Assembly (NCBI GenBank): GCA_046262635.1
Contig: JBHEMK010000021.1
Coordinates: forward strand, 1-60,010
Reading direction: 5' to 3'
DNA: 60,010 nucleotides
Source of the DNA: JBHEMK01 sp046262635
GTDB lineage: Bacteria; Actinomycetota; Thermoleophilia; Gaiellales; Gaiellaceae
The notes below the pieces were generated by a model that saw only the letters and a list, made by a program, of their open reading frames with translations, was not told the DNA's origin and made no database searches. Below, one piece after another: positions 24,771-33,123 of this stretch (positions are counted from its first letter, which is position 1; the number at the start of each line of letters is the position of its first letter). The position numbers and the translations under genes were made by a program.

Positions 24771-27004
24771 CGGCGGTCGCACAGTGGGACGACCTGCTCC
24801 AGGGGGAGGAGCTGGCCCACCTCGAGGTCGCACCTGCACGTGAGGCGCGCACCGCTCCGATCCCAGGCGATCTGAGCCCGCGCGTACGCGACGCGCTCGC
24901 AGCACAGGGGATCGACGTGCTCTTCGCGCATCAGCGCGAGGCATGGGAGCGCGCGCGCGCAGGCGGCAACCTGATCATCACGTCGGGGACCGCAAGCGGC
25001 AAGACGCTCGCCTTCAACCTGCCGGTGCTCGACGCGCTCACGACCGAGCCCAAGCGGCGCGCGCTCTACCTCTACCCGACGAAGGCGCTGGCCCAGGACC
25101 AGTACCGCGCGCTGACCGCCCTGCGGGTGCCGAAGGTTCGGGCGGCGATCTACGACGGCGACACCCCCAGCGAGACCCGCTGGCAGGTGCGCAAGTGGTC
25201 GAACCTGATCCTGACCAACCCAGACATGCTCCACGTCGGCGTCCTGCCGCACCACGACCGCTGGGCCGATGTCCTGCACAACCTCTCCCACGTCGTCGTT
25301 GACGAGGCGCATGTCTACCGCGGCATCTTCGGCTCCCACGTCGCGAACGTCCTGCGCCGACTGCGCCGGCTCGCGCGCGTCTACGGCGCCGAGCCGCAGT
25401 TTCTCCTCGCATCGGCGACGATCGCCAACCCGGGCGAGCTCGGGCAGTCGCTGCTCGGCGCCGCTGCGGCGGTCGTCGGCGATGATGCCGCAGCGCGGGC
25501 CGAACGGACGATCGCGCTCTGGAACCCGCCGCTGCTCGACGAGGAGCTGGGCCTGCGCGCAAGCCCGCTCGGCGAATCCTCGCGCCTGATGGCCGCACTC
25601 GTCTCGCGCGGGCTGCGGACGATCTGCTTCGCGAAGAGCCGCAAGGCGTCGGAGCTCGTCCACCGCTTCACGGTCGAGCGCGTCGACGCCGAGACCGCGA
25701 AGCGCCTGGCCCCGTACCGGGCCGGCTACACCCCCCAGCAGCGTCGGGAAATCGAGCGGCGGCTGGTCGAGGGCGAGCTGCTCGGAGTCTCCGCGACCGA
25801 CGCTCTCGAGCTCGGGATCGACATCGGCCTCCTCGACGCGGCGATCTGCGTCGGCTTCCCGGGAACGGTCGCCTCGCTCCGCCAGCAATGGGGCCGCGCC
25901 GGACGCCGCGGCTGCGGGCTCGCGGTCCTCGTCGCCAGCGAGGACGCCCTCGACCAGTACTTCATGCGCGAGCCGGCGGCGCTGCTCGGGCGCCGGGTCG
26001 AGGCGGCGATCCTCGACCACACGAACCCGCGTGTGCTGGACGGCCACGTCAGGGCCGCCGCGTTCGAGGCGCCGCTCGACGACGGCGACCGGGCGATCCT
26101 CGGCGACGAGGCGCTCGAGCGCGCCGCCCTGATCCCGGAGCTCGTGAAGACGAAGGCGGGTTACGTCTGGAAGGGCAAGGACTACCCTGCCGCGCGCACG
26201 TCGCTCCGCTCGAGCGATGCGGAGTCGTTCGCCGTCGTCGATGCGTCGAGCGGCACGCTTCTCGGCGCGGTCGAGCGGTGGCGCGCCTATTCAACGGTGC
26301 ACAGCGGCGCCGTCTACCTGCACATGGGCGAGCCGTACCTGGTCAGCGAACTCGACCTCGCGTCGCGCACCGCAGTCGTCGTGCCGTTCCCGGGCGACTG
26401 GTACACGCAGGCGAAGAAGGAGACCGTGACGGAGATCGTAGAGTCGCTGCACACGGAGCGGCGGCTGGGACTCGAGCTCGCCTTCGGCCGCGTCTCCGTG
26501 ACCGAGCAGGTGGTCGCCTACCAGAAGAAGGGGATCCGCGACCAGGCCGCGTTCGAAACCGTACCGCTCGACCTGCCGCAGACGACGTTCGACACCGAGG
26601 CGGTCTGGTACCTCCCCGAGCCTGATCAGCTCGAGGGGATCGACCGGATGCCGACGCTGATCTCCGCGCTGCACGCTGCCGAGCACTCGATGATCGCGCT
26701 GCTGCCGTTGTGGGCGATGTGCGATCGCTGGGACATCGGCGGCCTCTCGACGAACATCCATTTCCAGACGAACCGCCCGACGGTCTTCATCTACGACGGC
26801 CATGCCGGTGGCGTCGGGATCGCCGAGCGGGGCTTCGAGGTCTTCGAGGGCTGGGTCGCCGACACCGCGACGATGCTCGAGGGCTGCCCGTGCTCGGACG
26901 GCTGTCCCTCGTGCGTCCAGAGCCCGAAGTGCGGCAACCTCAACGAGCATCTCGACAAGCGGGCCGCCCTGACGCTGCTCCGGCGCATGCTGCGGGACGC
27001 TTGA
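24767..27004 (+). CDS. DEAD/DEAH helicase with DUF1998 C-terminal zinc domain (MrfA/YprA-like)
   Basis: 745 residues. Motifs in order: FAHQREAWE (Q-like), TSGTASGKTLAFNLP (Walker A), YPTKALAQDQYRAL (Ia), TNPDMLHVGVLP (Ib), VVDEAHVYRG (DEAH box), LASATIANP (III), then SATDALELGIDIG and QQWGRAGRRG (V and VI). The C-terminus has the four-cysteine cluster CPCSDGCPSCVQSPKC of the Hrq1/YprA branch. In Bacillus subtilis MrfA (YprA) acts with MrfB in repair of mitomycin-type lesions. No MrfB exonuclease gene lies next to it; instead a methyltransferase-like ORF is coupled upstream. Confidence 0.92.
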   Translation: MTAVAQWDDLLQGEELAHLEVAPAREARTAPIPGDLSPRVRDALAAQGIDVLFAHQREAWERARAGGNLIITSGTASGKTLAFNLPVLDALTTEPKRRALYLYPTKALAQDQYRALTALRVPKVRAAIYDGDTPSETRWQVRKWSNLILTNPDMLHVGVLPHHDRWADVLHNLSHVVVDEAHVYRGIFGSHVANVLRRLRRLARVYGAEPQFLLASATIANPGELGQSLLGAAAAVVGDDAAARAERTIALWNPPLLDEELGLRASPLGESSRLMAALVSRGLRTICFAKSRKASELVHRFTVERVDAETAKRLAPYRAGYTPQQRREIERRLVEGELLGVSATDALELGIDIGLLDAAICVGFPGTVASLRQQWGRAGRRGCGLAVLVASEDALDQYFMREPAALLGRRVEAAILDHTNPRVLDGHVRAAAFEAPLDDGDRAILGDEALERAALIPELVKTKAGYVWKGKDYPAARTSLRSSDAESFAVVDASSGTLLGAVERWRAYSTVHSGAVYLHMGEPYLVSELDLASRTAVVVPFPGDWYTQAKKETVTEIVESLHTERRLGLELAFGRVSVTEQVVAYQKKGIRDQAAFETVPLDLPQTTFDTEAVWYLPEPDQLEGIDRMPTLISALHAAEHSMIALLPLWAMCDRWDIGGLSTNIHFQTNRPTVFIYDGHAGGVGIAERGFEVFEGWVADTATMLEGCPCSDGCPSCVQSPKCGNLNEHLDKRAALTLLRRMLRDA

Positions 27005-27029
27005 GCCGTCCGCCACGAGGTAGTACAGT
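27001..27029 (+). promoter_or_regulatory. Candidate promoter in the 3' end of the helicase gene
   Basis: TTGAGC (27001-27006) and TACAGT (27024-27029) are separated by exactly 17 bases, each matching four of six consensus positions for the housekeeping sigma factor. Transcription would start near 27036, in a 387-base stretch (27005-27391) between two convergent genes, where no protein start is convincing. This is a by-eye call. Confidence 0.35.
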
Positions 27030-27035
27030 CCCGGG

Positions 27036-27200
27036 AGCGCCCAGACCTCGCGCGGAAGTGAAGACCCCCCTCTTCGCGACCACACCCGGTTTCGTGCGCC
27101 CGGCAGGCGGAGTCGCTGGAGCGGGTTGACGGCAAAGCTCGATCCGCGACTCCTCTGCCCTCTTTGCCGATTCGTAGCCGCGCCATTCGACGAGCAGGAG
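27036..27200 (+). ncRNA. Candidate structured RNA of unknown type (tentative)
   Basis: The stretch 27005-27391 lies between convergent genes and is not convincingly protein-coding. After the promoter-like element it contains several helices: GAAGA/TCTTC around six C (27060-27075), GCGAC/GTCGC (27076-27080 with 27112-27116), and an eight-base perfect pair CGGCAAAG/CTTTGCCG (27130-27137 with 27162-27169). I looked for RNase P RNA, tmRNA, SRP RNA and tRNA signatures and did not see them. In DNA of this GC content some inverted repeats occur by chance, so the boundaries and the RNA itself are tentative. From 27200 to 27391 I see nothing else clear. Confidence 0.25.
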
Positions 27201-27391
27201 AGCGACCCGAGGACGGCATCAGACCTCTGAGCGGGGACGACGAGTCGGTGGGCGAAGATCGCCGAGGACGGCGAGCAGCTCCAGGACGAGCACCTCGGCT
27301 TCACGCGAGCTGCGCGAGTCGAGCGCCCTCGCCGCCGGCGAGCCGCTCGACGCTCCGCTCGGCCTTGACGGTCCGCCTCCGAACCGGCGGC

Positions 27392-28288
27392 TCAAACGTC
27401 ATCGCCGCTCTCCGATGAGGCCGAAGGAGGAGCGCTGGAAAGAGTCGGTCCAGGCGCGGTCCGCTCAAGCGCCTCCCAGCCGGAGTCGCGCTCACGCTCC
27501 TCGCGCTCCGTGGCGGCGCCACCGCGCAGACCGAACAGGCGCTTCGCGAGCAGGAGATATGCGGCGATCGCGAGGTTGATCACGAGCGCGACGATCTTGA
27601 GCGGCGAGAGCGTCTTCGTCAGCTCGTAGATCTCGAGCGGCAGCAGGAGGATCGTCGCGACGAAGGTCAGGTACTCGGCCCAGCGACGCTGGTACCAGAG
27701 GCCGATTGCCTCCGCGCACTCGATGAGCGCGTAGCCGGCCGCGGCCGCCGCGACCAGGTACAGCGTCGACGACTGCAGCGAGACGAGCCGGCGTAGCTCC
27801 TCGAAAAAACCGCCGGAGGCGTGGTGCGCCGGTCCCCCGGACGTGCCCTGAATCGCGTCCACCACCCGGTAAAAGACGCTGCGAAGCCGGGTCAGGTGCG
27901 ACGCGAACAGGAAGACTGCGACGGCGAGCACGGCGAGCACGCCGAAGTGGATCGCCCGGTCGATCGCAATCAGGCGGAGGACGACCCGGTCGCGAAGCGC
28001 CCGGCCGCGCAGAGGCAGATCGATCTCCTCCCGTGGCGGCGGCGCCTCGCGGGCGGGCTCGGGCGGCCGCTCCACGGGAAGCCAGCTGTCACAGCGAACA
28101 CAGCGGAACCAGCGCAGACCGCCCAGCTCGCGTGCGTAGACGGCGTCCTCGGAACGAAGCTCCGCCGCGTCGGTGCCGATCAACTCGTGGCCCTCGATCC
28201 CACACACGAGCAGCTCCCAGTGAAACCGCGGCCTGAACCGGCGCGGCTGCTGAGTGCCCGGAGGCCGGTGACGCGTGGGGCCGTCCAC
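27392..28288 (-). CDS. DUF2127-family integral membrane protein
   Basis: 298 residues from a GTG at 28288. An ATG at 28309 is in frame but would share bases with the start of the divergent oxidoreductase, and the conserved part begins later at RPRFHWELLVCGIEGHELIG. The N-terminal third has a C-V-R-C knuckle (FRCVRCDSWLPVE) that could bind a metal with the earlier cysteine. Four membrane helices follow (FGVLAVLAVAVFLFASH, LYLVAAAAAGYALIECAEA, LTFVATILLLPLEIYEL, IVALVINLAIAAYLLLAKR), matching DUF2127 proteins of unknown function. The acidic tail overlaps no other convincing gene. Confidence 0.82.
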   Translation of the reverse strand: MDGPTRHRPPGTQQPRRFRPRFHWELLVCGIEGHELIGTDAAELRSEDAVYARELGGLRWFRCVRCDSWLPVERPPEPAREAPPPREEIDLPLRGRALRDRVVLRLIAIDRAIHFGVLAVLAVAVFLFASHLTRLRSVFYRVVDAIQGTSGGPAHHASGGFFEELRRLVSLQSSTLYLVAAAAAGYALIECAEAIGLWYQRRWAEYLTFVATILLLPLEIYELTKTLSPLKIVALVINLAIAAYLLLAKRLFGLRGGAATEREERERDSGWEALERTAPGPTLSSAPPSASSESGDDV

Positions 28289-28295
28289 GGATGCG

Positions 28296-28309
28296 ATGCT
28301 AGTTAGCAT
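28296..28309. repeat. Perfect 6-bp inverted repeat between divergent starts
   Basis: ATGCTA-GT-TAGCAT is a perfect dyad in the 19-base space between the divergent DUF2127 and oxidoreductase genes, and it includes the oxidoreductase start codon. Its position would suit an operator for both genes, but no known regulator consensus fits and the length is short. Confidence 0.3.
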
Positions 28310-29561
28310 GCTCGATCGTCAGGCCGAGGGCGGGACGCTGATCATCGGCGGCCGCTTCGCCGGCGCCTACGTCGCCCGCAACCGCGGCAAGGCGGGCGCG
28401 ACGATCATCAGTCCCGAGAACTTCATGCTCTACACGCCGATGCTCCCCGAGGCGGCGTCAGGGACGCTGGAGCCGCGCCACGCGGTCGTACCGCTCCGCC
28501 AGATGTGCCCGCACGCCGAGCTGCTGCTCGGCCGCGCCCGGAGGCTGGAGGAGGAAGCGAAGGCGGTGGAGGTCGAGACGGAGACGGGCGACTACCGCGT
28601 GCACTACGACCAGCTCGTGATCGCCCTGGGCGCCGTACCGCGGACGTTCCCGATCCCGGGGCTGAAAGAGCACGCCCTCGCTTTCAAGACACTTGCCGAC
28701 GCGATCGAGCTCCGAAACCACGTCCTGCGCCAGCTCGAGGCCGCGGACGCCGCGATCGACCGCGGCGAGGCCGAGCGCCACCTCTCCTTCGTCTTCGTCG
28801 GAGCTGGTTACGCCGGGGTGGAGGCACTGGCGGAGCTGAGCGACCTCGTCGACGACGCGATCCGCTACTACCCGGCTCTGAAGGATCTTCCCCGCCGCTG
28901 GGCGCTCGTCGACGCGGCGCCGAAGATCCTCGCCGAGCTCCCGTCGCGGCTCGGTGAGTACGCGGCGCGCGAGCTCGAGCGCCGCGGGGTCGAGATCCAC
29001 GTCGGGACGACCCTCGACTCGATCGCCGCCGACGAGGCTGTCCTCTCGAATGGCGAGCGGATCGCAACCGGCACGCTCGTCTGGACAACCGGCGTGATCC
29101 CGCATCCGCTTCTGAAGGAGTTCGGGCTGCCGCTCGACCGGGGGGGCAAGGTGATCGTCGATCGCTTCCTCCGCGTCCAGGGGCGGGAGGACGTCTGGTC
29201 GCTCGGGGACTGCGCGCTCGTGCCGAACACCAAGGCCGACCACCCGGACCCGCCGACCTGCCAGCACGCGCTCCGGCAGGCGAGGCGGCTCGCGAGGAAC
29301 CTCGGCGGCGACGCGGAGTCGTACGGCTACCGGATGCTCGGCCAGGTCGCGACGCTCGGGCGCTACAAGGGAGTCGCCGACGTGCTCGGCCTGCGCCTGC
29401 GCGGCTTCCCCGGCTGGTTCGTCACACGCAGCTATCACCTCTACCAACTGCCCCTGCCGCAGCGGAAGCTGCGTGTCGTCACCGACTGGACGACGTCGCT
29501 GCTCTTCAGGCGCGACATCGCGGAGCTGGGGGCACTCGGCCACCCGCCCGGCCTGCGCTGA
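28308..29561 (+). CDS. ndh: NDH-2-like FAD-dependent NADH dehydrogenase
   Basis: 417 residues from the ATG at 28308. It has the two-dinucleotide-domain layout of type II NADH dehydrogenases: an FAD site at the N-terminus, NFMLYTPMLPEAASGTLEPRH, ATG-like motif VIALGAVPRTF, the NADH site FVFVGAGYAGVEALAEL, VWTTGVIPHPLL, and VWSLGDCALVP for the flavin. It would pass electrons from NADH to quinone without pumping protons. Oddly, the FAD fingerprint reads GGRFAG where GxGxxG is expected, replacing the middle Gly by Arg. The C-terminal amphipathic helix is present but weak. Confidence 0.85.
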   Translation: MLDRQAEGGTLIIGGRFAGAYVARNRGKAGATIISPENFMLYTPMLPEAASGTLEPRHAVVPLRQMCPHAELLLGRARRLEEEAKAVEVETETGDYRVHYDQLVIALGAVPRTFPIPGLKEHALAFKTLADAIELRNHVLRQLEAADAAIDRGEAERHLSFVFVGAGYAGVEALAELSDLVDDAIRYYPALKDLPRRWALVDAAPKILAELPSRLGEYAARELERRGVEIHVGTTLDSIAADEAVLSNGERIATGTLVWTTGVIPHPLLKEFGLPLDRGGKVIVDRFLRVQGREDVWSLGDCALVPNTKADHPDPPTCQHALRQARRLARNLGGDAESYGYRMLGQVATLGRYKGVADVLGLRLRGFPGWFVTRSYHLYQLPLPQRKLRVVTDWTTSLLFRRDIAELGALGHPPGLR

Positions 29562-30214
29562 TGGATGTCTCGCGGCTGTACCGCCTGCGCGTGCGCACGG
29601 CGCGGCTCGAGCTGCGCGTGCCCACACACGACGAGCTCGTCGAGTTGCGGGAGCTCGCCCGGGCGGGCGTCCACCCACCCGAGTTGATGCCGTTCGCCCA
29701 TGCGTGGACCGACGAACCGTACTCCGAGCAATGGGTCGTGGCCCATTTCGAGCGACGCCTGGCCGAGTCGCGTCCCGATGCCTGGAATCTCCCGCTCGGC
29801 GTGTGGGCCCACGGTTCGCTCGCGGGACTCCAGGATGCCGTCGCACAGGACTTCGCGGCGACGAAGGCGGTCGAGACGGGTTCATGGTTGGGTATGACCT
29901 TCCAGCGGCGCGGCTACGGCACCGAGATGCGCGCGGCGATGCTCGAGCTCGCCTTTCGCGGCCTCGGCGCCGAAATCGCGCGTTCCGGCTACATAGACGG
30001 GAACATCGCCTCGCAGCGGGTCTCGGACAAGCTCGGCTACCGCCGGGTCGGCCGTTCCGAGGTGGCACCGCGCGGCGTCCCGGTCGGCGAGACGCAGCTC
30101 GAGCTTCGGCGGGAAGACTGGCGCTGCCCGTTCCCCGTCAAGATCAGCGGGCTGGAAGCGGCACTTCCCCTCCTCGGCGTCGCGTTTTCGTCCAGACTGA
30201 ACCGGGAAGGATGA
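29561..30214 (+). CDS. GNAT-family N-acetyltransferase (RimJ/RimL type)
   Basis: 217 residues from the ATG at 29561, which overlaps the oxidoreductase stop by one base (TGATG). The opening LRVRTARLELRVPTHDEL and the later ETGSWLGMTFQRRGYGTEMRAAMLEL (in two runs) are the acetyl-CoA binding R/Q-x-x-G-x-G/A loop of GNATs; NIASQRVSDKLGYRRVG is the typical end block of the RimJ/RimL subfamily. The substrate may be a protein N-terminus or a small amine and cannot be told. It is probably cotranscribed with the oxidoreductase. Confidence 0.9.
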   Translation: MDVSRLYRLRVRTARLELRVPTHDELVELRELARAGVHPPELMPFAHAWTDEPYSEQWVVAHFERRLAESRPDAWNLPLGVWAHGSLAGLQDAVAQDFAATKAVETGSWLGMTFQRRGYGTEMRAAMLELAFRGLGAEIARSGYIDGNIASQRVSDKLGYRRVGRSEVAPRGVPVGETQLELRREDWRCPFPVKISGLEAALPLLGVAFSSRLNREG

Positions 30215-30218
30215 CGAG

Positions 30219-30530
30219 GTGAGCGATCCGACAGCACGAGAGGAGCCGCAGCAGCAACCAGCCGCGCCGGGCGAGGGCCGCCGGGACCGGCTCGTCCGCC
30301 ACGGCCGTCGCGCGAGGCTCTACACCTGGGCGACGCTGCTGATCGCGACGCTGGTCGTGCTCGTCGCTCTGATCCTCTCGAACACGCGCCAGGTGCGGCT
30401 GAGCTGGGTCTTCGGCAAGACGACCGCCTCGCTCGTCTGGATCGTCCTCGTCGCGGCGATCGCGGGCTGGCTGGCCGGGGTCGCCACCAGCGTGCTTTTC
30501 CGCCGCCGGACCCGCGCGCCGCGTGCGTAG
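30219..30530 (+). CDS. LapA-domain small membrane protein
   Basis: 103 residues from a GTG at 30219. A basic, Gln-rich N-terminal tail is followed by two membrane helices (LYTWATLLIATLVVLVALIL and SLVWIVLVAAIAGWLAGVA) joined by SNTRQVRLSWVFGKTTA, the arrangement of the LapA (lipopolysaccharide assembly protein A) domain found also in Gram-positive and actinobacterial lineages without LPS. The role there is unknown. It follows the GNAT gene by four bases and ends three bases before the convergent ligD. Confidence 0.85.
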   Translation: MSDPTAREEPQQQPAAPGEGRRDRLVRHGRRARLYTWATLLIATLVVLVALILSNTRQVRLSWVFGKTTASLVWIVLVAAIAGWLAGVATSVLFRRRTRAPRA

Positions 30531-30533
30531 GAC

Positions 30534-32849
30534 CTAGCCAAGCGCTCGGAGCGCCCGGTCGAGCCGCTGGCGCGTCTTCAGGACGCCCGCAAACAGGTCG
30601 CCGTGCGTCCGAACCCGCTCGAGCACGGCGTCCATCGTGAACGCAGCCGGATCGAGCCGCTCGTTCACCTCCTCCCAGCGGAGCGGCGTCGAGACGGGTG
30701 CCCCCGGGTTCGGCCGCACCGAATAGACCGACGCGATCGTCTTTCCCTCGCCGTTCTGATTCGAGTCGATCAGCACGCCGCGCCGCTTCGCCTTCGTCCA
30801 CTCTGTCGTCGCGAGACCGCGGTTCGTCCGCGCGATCGCGCCGGCGATGATCTCCGAGAACTCGCGGCTCTGCTCGTAGGTGTGCCGCCGCTCCAGCGGG
30901 ACGAGCACGTGGATCCCCTCGGAGCCGCTCGTCTTTGCAAATGACTCGAGGCCAAGTGCATCCAACGCGTCCTTGACGAGCAGGGCCACCGCGACCGTCT
31001 CGGCGAAACCGACGTCCGGCGACGGATCGAGGTCGAAGAGGACGAAGTCGGGCCGGTCGGGCTTGTCGACCCGCGAGTACCACGGATTCATGTCGATGCA
31101 GCCCATGTTCACCATCCAGAGCAGCGCGACCTCCTCGTTGACGAGCGGGAAGCTGACCCACTTCTTGGCCCGCGAGCGATCCCGCGTCGAGACGAGAACG
31201 GGCACCTTCGGGATCCACTCCGGCATGTGCGATGGGGCATCCTTCTGGAAGAAGTGCTTGCCCTGCCAGCCGTCGGGATAGCGCCTCATCGTGAAGGGCC
31301 GGTCACGAAGATGCGGGACGAGCACCGGCGCCACCGCCCGGTAGAACTCGATCAGATCGCCTTTGGTGATCCCCTCCTCCGGCCAGAAGAGCTTGTCGAG
31401 GTTGGAGAGCCTCAGCTCCTTCGCACCCCGCTTGACCTCCGTCTGGGGCGGCTGCTCCCGGCGCACCGCCGCGGCCGGCTTGTCGTCGCGCAGCCCGGCG
31501 AACGACGGTGCGCGCAGGCGGTCGTCGTGCGTCCACTCGACGAAGGAGACCTCGGCGACGAGTTCCGGCTCGACCCAGACGACGTCGCCCTTCCGCACCT
31601 TCGGCATCTTCGGGGCGTCGGCGAACGGCGGGTCGGGGCGCTCGAGCGGCCGCAGCTTCTCGAGCAGCAGGTCGATCGTCTCGTCACTGAAGCCGGTACC
31701 GACGTTGCCGGCGTACGCGAGCTCGCCGCCCTCGAAGACGCCCAGCACGAGCGAGCCGAAGCGGCCCGAGCGGCGGCCCTGTCCCCTCGTGTAGCCGCAG
31801 ATGACGAACTCCTGGCGGTCGGTCGGCTTGATCTTGAGCCAGTCGCGGTTGCGCCGGCCCTGCTGGTAGGCGGAGCCGGAACGCTTCGCCATGATGCCCT
31901 CGAGCTGTTGCTGCTTCGCCGCCTCGAGCAAGGCGGGTCCGTCGTCGAAGGCCTCCGAAAGCCGCACCGCCCGGTTCCCCGAGTCGAGCAGCCGCTCCAG
32001 GCGCGCGCGCCGGTCGGTCAGCGGCAGCCCGACGAGTGGCTCGCCGTCCACCTCCAGGAGATCGAAGAGCTCGTAGACGACCGGCGTCCCGGCCTTGCCC
32101 TGCTGCATCGCGGAGAAGCTCGGCCGGCCGGCCTGATCGAGCGCGCACACCTCGCCGTCGACGACGCAGTCGGGCGATTTCACCGCCTGGCCGAGTTGGC
32201 GCGCAAGCTCGGGAAACCGCTGCGTCAGGTCGTTGCCGTTTCGACTGACGAGCTGCGCCTGGCCGCCCCTCACGTAGCCGAGCGCCCGATACCCGTCCCA
32301 CTTCACCTCGAAGAGCCACCCCTGACCGCGGGGCACCTCCTCGACGAGCGTGGCGAGCATCGGCTGGTACTCGGCTCGTGCTGCGGTCGCACCGTCCTTC
32401 TTGCGGAGGATCAGCCAGTTCTTCTCGTCGCCGGAGAGGTGCGCCGGCACGAGCGCCCAGGTGCCCTCGAGCCGGTTTCCGTGCAGCCGGACTGTGAGGC
32501 CACCGTCCGGCTTCTCCTCGACCAGCTCGTAGGTGCCCGAGTCCCAGATCTCGACGGTGCCGGCGCCGTAGTTGCCCTTCGGGATCTCGCCCTCGAAACC
32601 GGCGTAGTCGAGCGGGTGATCCTCGACGTGGACGGCGAGGTGCTGCTGGCCGGGGTCAAGCGGCACGCCCTTCGGCACGGCCCAGGAGGCGAGCGCACCG
32701 TTCCGCTCGAGCCTGAAGTCGTAGTGGAGGCGGCGGGCATGATGGCGCTGGATGACGAAGAGCGGCGGCTTGCGCCCGTGCTCGCCGCCGAACGGCTCCG
32801 GCGTCTTCTGGGCATCCCGCTTGCGCCGGTACTCGTCGAGATTGTTCAC
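30534..32849 (-). CDS. ligD: ATP-dependent DNA ligase LigD (PE-ligase-polymerase)
   Basis: 771 residues from a GTG at 32849, just before the conserved NNLDEYRRKRD. Domain order: 3'-phosphoesterase (about 1-155: FVIQRHHARRLHYDFRLERN, LDYAGFEGEIPKGNYG), ligase with the adenylation lysine in EVKWDGYRAL (K183) and OB-fold, then the AEP-type polymerase (about 475-770: EEGITKGDLIEFYRAV, RPFTMRRYPDGW, FVLFDLDPSPDVGF with the metal Asp pair). LigD and Ku perform non-homologous end joining. The PE-LIG-POL order is that of Pseudomonas, whereas mycobacterial LigD is POL-PE-LIG. No ku gene is in the window. Confidence 0.95.
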   Translation of the reverse strand: MNNLDEYRRKRDAQKTPEPFGGEHGRKPPLFVIQRHHARRLHYDFRLERNGALASWAVPKGVPLDPGQQHLAVHVEDHPLDYAGFEGEIPKGNYGAGTVEIWDSGTYELVEEKPDGGLTVRLHGNRLEGTWALVPAHLSGDEKNWLILRKKDGATAARAEYQPMLATLVEEVPRGQGWLFEVKWDGYRALGYVRGGQAQLVSRNGNDLTQRFPELARQLGQAVKSPDCVVDGEVCALDQAGRPSFSAMQQGKAGTPVVYELFDLLEVDGEPLVGLPLTDRRARLERLLDSGNRAVRLSEAFDDGPALLEAAKQQQLEGIMAKRSGSAYQQGRRNRDWLKIKPTDRQEFVICGYTRGQGRRSGRFGSLVLGVFEGGELAYAGNVGTGFSDETIDLLLEKLRPLERPDPPFADAPKMPKVRKGDVVWVEPELVAEVSFVEWTHDDRLRAPSFAGLRDDKPAAAVRREQPPQTEVKRGAKELRLSNLDKLFWPEEGITKGDLIEFYRAVAPVLVPHLRDRPFTMRRYPDGWQGKHFFQKDAPSHMPEWIPKVPVLVSTRDRSRAKKWVSFPLVNEEVALLWMVNMGCIDMNPWYSRVDKPDRPDFVLFDLDPSPDVGFAETVAVALLVKDALDALGLESFAKTSGSEGIHVLVPLERRHTYEQSREFSEIIAGAIARTNRGLATTEWTKAKRRGVLIDSNQNGEGKTIASVYSVRPNPGAPVSTPLRWEEVNERLDPAAFTMDAVLERVRTHGDLFAGVLKTRQRLDRALRALG

Positions 32850-33123
32850 AGGATGGAGCTTGCCAGCCCGGGCGGGCCGGGCCAGACCGATCGGGTCCCG
32901 GAGACCGTCGAGCGGCTCCGCGGGAAGCCTCCTGGCCACCCCGGCCAGGCGGGAGGTTGATGCTCGGACCGTGACGGAGGGTTCGCTCCGAATTCGATGA
33001 GCATCTCCTTACACTGGTCGGCGAACTCGGGGATAAGCCTGTGGATTCTGTGGAGAGCCCCCGCCAGAGCCTGCCATAAACCTTCGCATATCTGATCGTT
33101 TCTGGTAAAGGACAAGCGAAAGC
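32850..33123. other. Intergenic stretch between ligD and accA with DnaA-box-like 9-mers
   Basis: 274 bases upstream of ligD and downstream of accA, both on the minus strand. No convincing gene is seen. On the minus strand two adjacent 9-mers, GAATCCACA (33040-33048) and CTCTCCACA (33049-33057), each match seven of nine DnaA-box positions, and the second is identical to a site near dnaA. An AT-richer patch (33072-33130) lies beyond them and could hold the ligD promoter, but no well-spaced -35/-10 pair is evident. Confidence 0.35.

Noticed and set aside
27301..27402. A 33-codon minus-strand ORF (MTFEPPVRRRTVKAERS...) overlapping the end of the DUF2127 gene
   Set aside because: Basic, low-complexity peptide without ribosome site or family; kept only as a remote possibility of a coupled small protein.
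31227..32960. A 577-codon frame antisense to ligD
   Set aside because: Complement of conserved LigD motifs; no plausible N-terminus or domain.
32846..33115. An 89-codon minus-strand ORF in the ligD upstream region
   Set aside because: The first half looks protein-like, but the second half runs into the ligD N-terminal shadow frame and is Pro/Arg/Ser noise; the DnaA-like sites lie in it.
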